Source of the DNA: Fidelibacterota bacterium UBA2986
GTDB lineage: Bacteria > Fidelibacterota > Marinisomatia > Marinisomatales > AB-629-J13
Assembly: GCA_002346675.1 (NCBI GenBank)
Contig: DEAI01000037.1
Location: 4,515-32,424, forward strand
Reading direction: 5' to 3'
DNA length: 27,910 nt
The notes under the pieces were generated by a model. It was not told where the DNA came from and searched no databases. It saw only the letters and a list, made by a program, of their open reading frames with translations. Made by a program: the position numbers and the translations under genes. This document shows, piece after piece, positions 1 to 6,011 of the stretch; the first letter of the stretch is position 1; each line of letters opens with the position of its first letter.

Positions 1-1925
1 CCTATACAGCACAGAGTGATACAGAATTTGTTACAGTATTTGTAATTGGTAGTTTATTAAATATTATTCCGAACGAAAATTTTAATGGGACTGCAACCAT
101 TAGTGTGACAGCATATGATGGCACAGATGATTCTGGTGTGGAGACTTTTGTTCTTACGATCACGCCTGTGAATGACGCACCAGTGCTTGATGCAATTTCT
201 AACCAGGTCACACCCGAAGATACACCATTGACAGTAATGTTATCCGCGTCAGATGTTGATGGTGACTCTTTAACATTTAATACAATCAGTACATCAGGTT
301 ATATTGAAGTTTCAGTTGAAGGTTCTATTCTGACTGTGACACCTACACAGGACTTTAATGGTAACGGTATCATTATTGTGTCAGCTAACGATGGAGTTGT
401 AGAATCAAATACTGTTACATTTACTTTAACTGTCACTTCAGTCAATGATGCTCCTGTTCTGGCATCTATTCCAGATCAGACAATAGCGGAGGACCAGTCT
501 CTAACTTTAAGCCTGTCAGCCACTGATGTTGACGGTGATAATGTAAGTTATTTTGCAGAGATAAATACAGATTTCGTTATAATTTATGTAATTGGTAGTT
601 TATTAAATATTATTCCGAACGAAAATTTTAATGGGACTGCAATCATCAGTGTGACAGCCAGTGATGGCACAGATGATTCTGGTGTGGAGACTTTTGTTCT
701 TACGGTCACACCGATGAATGACGCACCAGTGCTTGATGCAATTTCTAACCAGATCACGCCCGAAGATACACCATTATCAATAATATTATCCGCGTCTGAT
801 GTTGATGGTGATTCATTGTCATTCAGTGCAATAAGTACTACTGGAAATATTATTGTAACCGTAATAGGTTCAATTCTGACATTCACGCCGGAAGATAACT
901 TTAATGGAAATGGAATTATAATTGTGTCTGCAAACGACGGAACCGTTGAGTCAAATACAGTGACATTTACTCTAATAGTGACCGCGGTAAATGACGCTCC
1001 CGTTTTAGAAGAAATTTCTGATCATGAGATACTGGAAGATCAAAGTCTCTCAATCAGCATGTCAGCATCAGATGTTGATGGTGATAACCTTACTTATTCA
1101 GTAGAGAGCGATACAGTAGCAATGACAGTTATACTCAATGGAAATATTTTGATACTTATTCCTGATGAAAATTTTAATGGAATTGCAGTCATTACAGCTT
1201 CTGTCAATGATGGAACAGAAAATTCAAATCTTGAATCCTTTATCCTTACGGTAATAGAGGTGAATGACGCACCAGGTGATTTTATGCTTCTTGCTCCTGA
1301 CAATAACGCTATTATTTATATTAGTGAAGATACAGATCTGAATGATGGGCTTACCTTTACCTGGGAGGAGGCAGAGAATGTGGATGGTGACATGATTACT
1401 TACTCTTGGATAGGTACGGACAGTTTTGAACCACTGAATTCATTGGGAGTTTCGCTGGATACAAATTCAATTACAATCCCATATCAACAGATTTGGCAGA
1501 TATTGCAGGACTCTTCGCTTCAAACAATTACCGGTACGTGGACCATAACTGCTACAGATGGAGAATTTAACATCCCCGCTCAATCGATATTTGCACTCAC
1601 TATTGATGCAACAGCCCTTTCGGTTTTGTCTGTAATAGCCTTACCTGAAACATTCACCCTGTATCAGAATTATCCCAATCCCTTTAATCCTGCAACTTTT
1701 ATTTCCTATGACCTTCCAAAAAAGGCAAATGTGATAGTATCTATTTACTCACTTGCAGGACAATTAGTCAGGCAGTTTAACCCAGGCACACAGGAACCCG
1801 GTCATTACAGTCTATATTGGAATGGATTGAATAATCTAAAAAGCCAAGTTAGTGCTGGTGTATATATTTATCAGATTCAGGCTGATAAATTTGTACAGTC
1901 CAAGAAGATGATGTTGGTGAAGTAA
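1..1925 (+). CDS. T9SS-sorted surface protein with tandem cadherin-like 'NDAPVL' repeats (5' end outside window)
   Basis: The frame is open from base 3 to the TAA at 1923-1925, giving about 640 visible residues; the start is outside the window. The body is tandem domains of exactly 91 residues, each opening with NDAP; openings lie at bases 168, 441, 714, 987 and 1260. Each carries the pattern ED-x-SL...SA-x-DVDGD...NFNG...DG, typical of cadherin-like tandem-95 repeats in bacterial adhesins. The last, longer unit (from 1260) is divergent. The C-terminal ~85 residues begin YQNYPNPFNPAT and end SKKMMLVK, which is a T9SS type A sorting domain. The protein should therefore be exported through the outer membrane and anchored or released at the surface. 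The aspartates of DVDGD suggest calcium binding. Ligand unknown. Adhesion is inferred from the family. Confidence 0.93.
   Translation, partial: YTAQSDTEFVTVFVIGSLLNIIPNENFNGTATISVTAYDGTDDSGVETFVLTITPVNDAPVLDAISNQVTPEDTPLTVMLSASDVDGDSLTFNTISTSGYIEVSVEGSILTVTPTQDFNGNGIIIVSANDGVVESNTVTFTLTVTSVNDAPVLASIPDQTIAEDQSLTLSLSATDVDGDNVSYFAEINTDFVIIYVIGSLLNIIPNENFNGTAIISVTASDGTDDSGVETFVLTVTPMNDAPVLDAISNQITPEDTPLSIILSASDVDGDSLSFSAISTTGNIIVTVIGSILTFTPEDNFNGNGIIIVSANDGTVESNTVTFTLIVTAVNDAPVLEEISDHEILEDQSLSISMSASDVDGDNLTYSVESDTVAMTVILNGNILILIPDENFNGIAVITASVNDGTENSNLESFILTVIEVNDAPGDFMLLAPDNNAIIYISEDTDLNDGLTFTWEEAENVDGDMITYSWIGTDSFEPLNSLGVSLDTNSITIPYQQIWQILQDSSLQTITGTWTITATDGEFNIPAQSIFALTIDATALSVLSVIALPETFTLYQNYPNPFNPATFISYDLPKKANVIVSIYSLAGQLVRQFNPGTQEPGHYSLYWNGLNNLKSQVSAGVYIYQIQADKFVQSKKMMLVK
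3..1259 (+). repeat. Tandem 273-bp coding repeats with a 546-bp higher-order period
   Basis: Four full units (168-440, 441-713, 714-986, 987-1259) and one partial unit at the left edge have an exact 273-bp (91-codon) period with no indels. Alternate units are most alike, giving an A-B-A-B order of 546 bp. Bases 41-229 and 587-775 differ at only about 11 of 189 positions, and the first 56 bases are identical. The other comparisons are clearly more diverged at DNA level, so this pair looks recently duplicated or converted. Confidence 0.9.
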
Positions 1926-1957
1926 ACCACCTCTTTGTAAAAAAGTGGGGATGGGGT
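1921..1957 (+). repeat. Hairpin repeat, copy 1 (after T9SS gene)
   Basis: The sequence after the T9SS stop, CCACCTCTTTGTAAAAAAGT then GGGGATGGGG, recurs at 2495-2528 and 5977-6006. It is self-complementary (CCAC...GTGG with an A/T-rich inner stem), so it could fold as a weak hairpin. Bases 1918-1936 match the reverse complement of 2509-2527 at 18 of 19 positions, forming an inverted pair around the next gene. It may act as a 3' UTR or terminator, or as a genome-wide repeat; the window cannot decide. Confidence 0.7.
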
Positions 1958-1968
1958 GAATTGAAGAG

Positions 1969-2508
1969 ATGAATAAATTTGATTTAGCGCGACTCAAATA
2001 TAAACCTAAGATAATAGAATATCTTTTGGTTGCTGAGACTCCTCCCAAATTAAATTCAAATAGATATTTCTACTTTGAAAATGTATACAAACAAGATAGC
2101 CTATTCTTAGAAACGATGAAATTTCTTTACCCGAATGATACACAAAATTTTAATACGAAGATTATTAGAAGTATGAAAAATACTTTTTTAGGAAAATTCA
2201 AACAAGATGGTTTCTATCTAATAGATTCTTTAGAAAAACCATTTGAACGAAAATATAGCACAACGCAGAAAGTTAGATTATTAATAAATGGGCAAAATCA
2301 ACTTCTTTCAAGGATAAAGGAACTTCTTTCTAAGAATACTAAAGTAATTTTAATAGCTGCACCAGTTTATAAAGCAAATTATAAATTTCTAACTGAAAAT
2401 GGCATTCCAGTTATTAATAAAGAATTAATTAATTTTCCTGGATCTGGTGGGCAAAAGAAATACAGACAAAAAATGAAAAGTATTATTACTATATCCACCT
2501 CTTTGTAA
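1969..2508 (+). CDS. Unknown 179-aa protein, possibly uracil-DNA-glycosylase-like fold
   Basis: The 179-residue soluble protein has no signal peptide or membrane segment. I do not recognise the family with certainty. Visible motifs are VAETPP followed by RYFYFENVY near residues 22-40, GFYLIDSLEKPF in the middle, VILIAAPVYKA around 125-135, and NFPGSGGQKKYRQ near the C-terminus. The AE(S/T)PP...RYFY start and FPGSGGQ...R end recall uncharacterised proteins that I associate with the uracil-DNA-glycosylase superfamily. This is from memory, so function is not assigned. The gene starts 43 bases after the T9SS stop. Its last codons and TAA lie inside copy 2 of the hairpin repeat, and inverted repeats enclose it, suggesting it arrived as a cassette. 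Codon use is AT-rich like its neighbours. Confidence 0.75.
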   Translation: MNKFDLARLKYKPKIIEYLLVAETPPKLNSNRYFYFENVYKQDSLFLETMKFLYPNDTQNFNTKIIRSMKNTFLGKFKQDGFYLIDSLEKPFERKYSTTQKVRLLINGQNQLLSRIKELLSKNTKVILIAAPVYKANYKFLTENGIPVINKELINFPGSGGQKKYRQKMKSIITISTSL

Positions 2509-2528
2509 AAAGATGTGGTTTACTTCAT
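2495..2528 (-). repeat. Hairpin repeat, copy 2 (inverted relative to copy 1)
   Basis: CCACCTCTTT-GTAA-AAAGATGTGG forms a 10-bp stem with one mismatch. Bases 2509-2527 are the inverted counterpart of 1918-1936 (18/19), including the AGTAAACC that follows the T9SS coding end in copy 1. The TAA in the loop is the stop codon of the 179-aa gene. It could serve as a terminator, but no strong T-tract follows. Confidence 0.7.
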
Positions 2529-2737
2529 ATTTTAACGAATAGTGGATACTATTTCAGTGCCACACTAATTCTCAAAACTTAATAGTCTAAGTATTAGAGT
2601 GTGTAATTCGATAGATATTTCAGAGTTTTTTAAAATTATTGGATAGTGAGAATTATATTCTCAAAGGAGTTAAGGACATTGATTAATTTTATACTTGAAT
2701 GTATAAAAAATAGTGTTTCTCAATTGCTTTTTAAAGA

Positions 2738-3259
2738 TTATGAGTCAAGAAGCGAATCAATAATATCTCTAATATTTACTTCGGGGAATTCAGTATTTAA
2801 ATTAATTTTAGTAAAGTAAGATCCATCCCTATCTAGAAAAATTAAATCTCTATCATCAGGGCACCATGAATTCCAAACATTTTGGGTTTTGTCATCTTTA
2901 ACATAGGGTAAAATCCTATTTTCAATTATTTCATCTATCGGTGTGTCATTATTTTTACCAACCCCGACTATTATCAGGTCTGAATTTATACCTCCGTAGT
3001 CATAATAAAGTGAATTAAGAGAACCGAACCGGTTCTGGCATGTCCCTCAGGTTTCAGAATAGGGAAAGTAAAATAATGAAACCTTATCATTAAAGAATTG
3101 AGGACCAATACTTTCACCATATGTCTCAGAAGATGGATTTAAATCAAAAAGCGAAAAATTAGGTTGGTCAGGAATATAACAATGATTTTCCTCTTTTGAA
3201 TTACAACCTGAAAAAATAATTATAGATATTAATAAAGGGATATAAAATGAAAATCTCAT
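2738..3259 (-). CDS. Candidate selenocysteine-containing thioredoxin-like lipoprotein (UGTC motif)
   Basis: ATG at 3259 opens a lipoprotein signal peptide (MRFSFYIPLLISIIIFSGC, Cys19 being the lipidation site). After 70 codons comes TGA at 3049-3047. The same frame then stays open for 102 codons to TAA at 2740-2738, for a total of 173 residues. Flanks of the TGA are KVSLFYFPYSET and GTCQNRFGSLNSLYYDY, so TGA sits at the first position of a CxxC redox motif (U71-G-T-C74) after a hydrophobic strand, the geometry of thioredoxin-fold enzymes. Downstream are DLIIVGVGKN, NVWNSWC and RDLIFLDRDGSY, which look like later strands of the fold. A SECIS-like hairpin starts at the correct distance. Predicted role: envelope thiol-disulfide or peroxide chemistry. 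No sel genes are visible here. Alternatives are a nonsense mutation or base error from TGC/TGT. The first 70 codons alone would not make a folded domain. Confidence 0.8.
3016..3049 (-). promoter_or_regulatory. Candidate bacterial SECIS element
   Basis: On the minus strand, 16 nt after the UGA (3049-3047), stem AGAACC (3036-3031) pairs with GGUUCU (3025-3020) around loop GGUUC (3030-3026). A 6-bp stem with a small apical loop starting GG, placed 16 nt after UGA, fits the general bacterial SECIS description recognised by SelB (loop about 16-37 nt after UGA, with G in the first loop positions). A weak lower helix UGAG/CUUA is possible. The site is locally GC-rich within an AT-rich gene. Assignment rests on hand folding. 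Confidence 0.65.
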
Positions 3260-3308
3260 TTACAAAGTTACATATGGATTCAAATTGAATTAAAATAATT
3301 ATTGTTAT

Positions 3309-3761
3309 TTAGTACATTATATTCTTTTTTAGTCTGTTAAATTCGTTGTCATTTAATCCATTTGAATTATGAATGAATGTTAATAGTTTAAGTTCATTAC
3401 CAACCTGATGTGGTTTTTGAGTGGATCTGTGTCTTAATTTTTTCAATGTGAATCCCTTTGCTCTTTCATATTCTCGTTTAGTAATCAATCTGTTCATCCT
3501 CATCTCGTTTAAAGAGTACAATTGATGAATCCATAAATTTTTTCTTTTTCCCCTGTAATTCGATCTATAGATAATTTTCTTTTTTAATTTACATGGATGT
3601 CTGTGGTATGATTTTGGTTTAAATATAGAGGAAGAAAATCCTTTCATAAATTTCCATTTTCCAAAATTCTGGTGATACAATTTGGTGGAATTTGATTTAT
3701 GATGAGGATCTGAATATATCATTGAAAGAAAAGTAAGTATGGCAATATAAATTTTAATCAT
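3309..3761 (-). CDS. Exported basic protein with two SHOCT-like motifs
   Basis: The 150-residue protein opens with a short hydrophobic signal (IKIYIAILTFLSMIYS, residues 2-17). The following region is strongly basic, rich in Lys, Arg and His. Two segments resemble the SHOCT (short C-terminal) domain pattern 'L..L...G.IT..EFE..K': LNEMRMNRLITKREYERAKG at about residues 83-102, and LKLLTFIHNSNGLNDNEFNR at about 124-143. SHOCT motifs are common at C-termini of membrane or exported bacterial proteins and are thought to mediate oligomerisation. The stop lies 49 bp before the selenoprotein start on the same strand, so the two may be co-transcribed. No catalytic motif is visible and the function is unknown. 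Confidence 0.65.
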   Translation of the reverse strand: MIKIYIAILTFLSMIYSDPHHKSNSTKLYHQNFGKWKFMKGFSSSIFKPKSYHRHPCKLKKKIIYRSNYRGKRKNLWIHQLYSLNEMRMNRLITKREYERAKGFTLKKLRHRSTQKPHQVGNELKLLTFIHNSNGLNDNEFNRLKKNIMY

Positions 3762-3973
3762 GGTTTTTTATATCCTTTTTTTAATTTAGATGTTAAAATA
3801 CCAGATAAGTTAAATTAATTAACAATTAAATTTTACATTCACTTTTTTAAGTTAGATAAAAACCCTAAATTAAAAAACCTTAATTATACTGTAAATGGAT
3901 CAATCTGAACCCCCTGACCCTCCGCTTTTAAAGTTTTCTGTATTTTACCTAACATTTTGCAGTTAGTAAACTG

Positions 3974-5008
3974 ATGAATACACTTATTTTTTATTTTTTT
4001 CTTGCCCTTCTTGTTTCCTTTCTGTGTTCGCTTCTGGAATCTGTTATATTATCTATATCTCGAACTCATATAGCAGTTTTATCCAAGGAGGGAAAAAAAA
4101 GTGCCTTAATTCTCGAATCTTTAAAAGAAAATATTAATCGCCCACTTGCAGCTATTTTAACATTGAACACTATTGCAAATGTTGTTGGTGCTGCAGGTGT
4201 AGGTGCCGAAACTTTGAGAATTTATGGAGCCCCATGGGTAGCAATTTCTTCAACAATTCTGACCTTTTCAATTTTGATATTTTCTGAAATAATCCCTAAA
4301 ACAATTGGTGCGGTATATTGGAAAAGAATTGCTGGTTTTGCAGCTTACTCAATTAAATGGTTGATATGGTTTACTTTTCCGCTGGTATATATATCTGAAT
4401 GGTTTTACAGGTTTGTCGGTCAAAATGAAAATGATCAAAAAGTTTCGAGAGAAGAAATGATTGCTATGGCTGAAATGGGAGAGGATGAAGGAGCTATAGA
4501 AGAAAAAGAGGGAGATATAATTGAGAACTTATTGAATTTACGAGAAGTAAAAGCAGAAGAGGTTATGACACCTAGAAATGTGGTCTTTGCACTGCAAAAG
4601 GATAGAACTGTTGGTGAAGTTGTGGAAAAATATTCTCCAATTGCCTTTTCTCGAATCCCAGTTTATGAAAAAGATTTGGATTCAGTTATCGGATTCGTCC
4701 ATCGTTATGATTTAGTTAATAAACAGGCAGAAGACAAATTTAATATAGTAATCAATAAACTGATAGACCCAATTCATACGGTTCGTGAATCTGATTCAGT
4801 AGCAAATATTCTTGATGAATTTGTACACAGGCGTCAGCAAATATTTCATGTTGTTGATGAGTTTGGAACAACTACAGGAATTATAACATTAGAGGATGCA
4901 ATAGAAACTTTATTAGGAGTTGAGATAGTTGATGAACATGATTCAGTCGTGGATATGAGAAAACTTGCATCTGAAAAATGGAGAAAGGATCAAATCTCAA
5001 ATTCATAA
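3974..5008 (+). CDS. CNNM/DUF21-CBS membrane protein (CorB/HlyC-like transporter family)
   Basis: The 344-residue protein has an N-terminal CNNM (DUF21) membrane domain: hydrophobic segments at about residues 4-28, 58-78, 88-106 and 122-145, with the family motifs ESVILSISR near residue 22 and SEIIPKT at 104-110. An acidic linker (EEMIAMAEMGEDEGAIEE) leads to a CBS-domain pair (about 195-310) with EVMTPR at 196-201 and DEFGTTTGIITLEDAIETLL near the end. Family members are linked to magnesium or other cation export. The usual C-terminal CorC_HlyC domain is absent: the protein stops about 30 residues after the second CBS domain, although shorter CNNM-CBS forms are common. No clear Shine-Dalgarno precedes the ATG. 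The substrate is not predictable from sequence. Confidence 0.88.
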   Translation: MNTLIFYFFLALLVSFLCSLLESVILSISRTHIAVLSKEGKKSALILESLKENINRPLAAILTLNTIANVVGAAGVGAETLRIYGAPWVAISSTILTFSILIFSEIIPKTIGAVYWKRIAGFAAYSIKWLIWFTFPLVYISEWFYRFVGQNENDQKVSREEMIAMAEMGEDEGAIEEKEGDIIENLLNLREVKAEEVMTPRNVVFALQKDRTVGEVVEKYSPIAFSRIPVYEKDLDSVIGFVHRYDLVNKQAEDKFNIVINKLIDPIHTVRESDSVANILDEFVHRRQQIFHVVDEFGTTTGIITLEDAIETLLGVEIVDEHDSVVDMRKLASEKWRKDQISNS

Positions 5009-5091
5009 ATATTCAAACTAATTATGAACATTGGAGAATGAAAAAAAACCAGGTAAATTCGCCGACTATAATTTTAGGAGAAAGATAGAAC

Positions 5092-5595
5092 ATGGCAAAA
5101 AAACAATTGAGTTTTGCTGAAAAGGCAGCAAAGAAAAAAGGGAAATCAGATATTAAATATGTAAAATATGTAAATAGCTTGAAATCTGAAAAAACAAAAC
5201 AATGGAGATTTAATGAAAGAATGATTGCTCTCGAAGGAGGGGAATCACTTGATGCGGCTTTAAAACGAATCGAAGAGGAAAAAAATATATTGAATATTGA
5301 ATTGCCGGATCCAATTGAAACTACAGTAAATTCGGAAAATGAAACTCCAACTTCCGTTGATGAATCGAGTCCTGAAACGGACGAAGTAGAACCATCTATA
5401 CCTGAAGCAGGAGAGACTTCTTCTGATAATGATGATCTAAGTCATGATAAAAAAAATGATGACAAAGATACAAATCAAGAGGAAGAAACCAATAGAAATG
5501 ATATCGCTGATTCAGGAACAATTGATTCTAATGATGTTGAAGCTGAGTCTGGTTTGAATAGTGAATCACAAGCTGAAGATTCGAAGGAAAAATAA
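5092..5595 (+). CDS. Hypothetical protein: basic N-terminus, long acidic disordered tail
   Basis: The 167-residue protein has two parts. Residues 1-65 are basic and probably structured (AKKQLSFAEKAAKKKGKSD, then KYVKYVNSLKSEKTKQWRF and NERMIALEGGESLDAALKR). Residues 75-167 are almost wholly Asp, Glu, Ser, Thr and Asn and should be disordered. AGGAG at 5076-5080 precedes the ATG by 11 nt. I do not recognise the family. The lysine-rich head could contact RNA or ribosomes, and its neighbours are tRNA genes starting 9 bp after its stop, but this is only suggestive. The acidic tail resembles in composition that of S16 at the other end of the window. Confidence 0.75.
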   Translation: MAKKQLSFAEKAAKKKGKSDIKYVKYVNSLKSEKTKQWRFNERMIALEGGESLDAALKRIEEEKNILNIELPDPIETTVNSENETPTSVDESSPETDEVEPSIPEAGETSSDNDDLSHDKKNDDKDTNQEEETNRNDIADSGTIDSNDVEAESGLNSESQAEDSKEK

Positions 5596-5604
5596 TAGCC
5601 CTTT

Positions 5605-5690
5605 GGAGGGGTGGCAGAGCGGCTGAATGCACCGGTCTTGAAAACCGGCATGTCCTTTGGGCATCGGGGGTTCAAATCCCTCCCCCTCCG
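5605..5690 (+). tRNA. tRNA-Ser (anticodon UGA)
   Basis: Acceptor GGAGGGG (5605-5611) pairs with CCCCTCC (5683-5689), discriminator G. The anticodon arm is CCGGT-CTTGAAA-ACCGG with anticodon TGA at 5639-5641, reading UCA. A long variable arm follows (about 5646-5665), as in class II serine tRNAs, then the T arm with GTTCAAATC. CCA is not encoded (GCA follows). It lies 9 bp after the upstream gene and is probably co-transcribed with the next tRNA. Confidence 0.96.
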
Positions 5691-5721
5691 CAAACTATAA
5701 TTTTAATATTCTAATAATAAT

Positions 5722-5808
5722 GGAGAGGTGGCCGAGTGGCTGAAGGCGCACGCTTGGAAAGCGTGTTTACATTAACGTGTAACGAGGGTTCGAATCCCTC
5801 CCTCTCCG
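5722..5808 (+). tRNA. tRNA-Ser (anticodon GGA)
   Basis: Acceptor GGAGAGG (5722-5728) pairs with CCTCTCC (5801-5807), discriminator G. The anticodon arm is CACGC-TTGGAAA-GCGTG with anticodon GGA at 5756-5758, reading UCC/UCU. The long variable arm (about 5766-5783, ACATTAACGTGT region) and T loop GGTTCGAATCC support serine identity. No CCA is encoded. It starts 31 bp after the first tRNA-Ser. Confidence 0.96.
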
Positions 5809-5823
5809 CAGAAATATCGAGGG

Positions 5824-5851
5824 AAAGCTCTTCTGATGAAGGGCTTTTTTT
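5824..5851 (+). terminator. Rho-independent terminator after the tRNA-Ser pair
   Basis: AAAGCTCTTC (5824-5833), loop TGAT, GAAGGGCTTT (5838-5847) form a 10-bp stem with one G-T pair, running into a T-tract. It lies 16 bp after the second tRNA and ends that transcript. Confidence 0.88.
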
Positions 5852-5889
5852 ATGGGGTAAGCTTGGACTGATTAATTGTTAAATAACTT

Positions 5890-5976
5890 ATGAAATTACC
5901 AATTTCTGCTACCTATCTATACCAAATACAGGCAGGAGAGTTTGTACAGACCAAGAAGATGGTGCTGTTGAAGTAG
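5890..5976 (+). pseudogene. Relic of a T9SS sorting-domain C-terminus
   Basis: Frame 5890-5976 reads MKLPISATYLYQIQAGEF then VQTKKMVLLK and stop. This matches the last ~25 residues of the T9SS protein at 1-1925 (VSAGVYIYQIQADKFVQSKK then MMLVK) almost residue for residue. No upstream T9SS or repeat domain remains, and 28 codons are too few for a working cargo. The same hairpin repeat follows both stops. This is a decayed gene end or a recombination leftover. Confidence 0.75.
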
Positions 5977-6006
5977 CACCTCTTTGTAAAAAAGTGGGAA
6001 TTGGGT
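5977..6006 (+). repeat. Hairpin repeat, copy 3 (after T9SS relic)
   Basis: CACCTCTTTGTAAAAAAGTG, GGAATTGGGT follows the relic stop as copy 1 follows the intact gene. It sits just before the dusB stop (minus strand), so it might also act as the end of the dusB transcript. Confidence 0.65.
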
Positions 6007-6011
6007 AAAAT

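Noticed and set aside
584..886. Minus-strand 100-aa frame in the T9SS gene
   Set aside because: It is a shadow of the repeat domains and recurs at each repeat (2-211, 1094-1303).
168..1259. Regular repeats considered as CRISPR or minisatellite
   Set aside because: The 273-bp period is in frame and encodes 91-residue domains; no short repeat-spacer pattern.
1836..2048. Minus-strand 70-aa frame spanning the T9SS gene end
   Set aside because: Antisense across a stop, a repeat and the next start; no protein features.
2561..2603. Inverted repeat CACACT...AGTGTG and GAGAAT-TAT-ATTCTC (2648-2662) in the gap after the 179-aa gene
   Set aside because: Short arms in AT-rich DNA, no T-tract; not enough for a terminator or operator call.
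2679..2819. TTG-started 46-codon frame with AGGAG nine bases upstream, plus strand
   Set aside because: It is antisense to the selenoprotein 3' end, shows no recognisable domain, and the minus frame is clearly coding.
3047..3259. A separate 70-aa lipoprotein ending at TGA
   Set aside because: The frame continues 102 codons with matching thioredoxin-like sequence and the TGA is at the redox position, so one selenoprotein explains the data better.
5038..5088. 16-codon frame (MKKNQVNSPTIILGER) ending 3 bp before the 5092 ATG
   Set aside because: Possible leader peptide, but no ribosome site at usable spacing and no attenuator structure; too short to support.
5475..5693. Minus-strand 72-aa frame
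   Set aside because: Its N-terminal half is the antisense of tRNA-Ser (the well-known spurious 'RGRDLNPRC' type) and the rest is antisense to the 167-aa gene.
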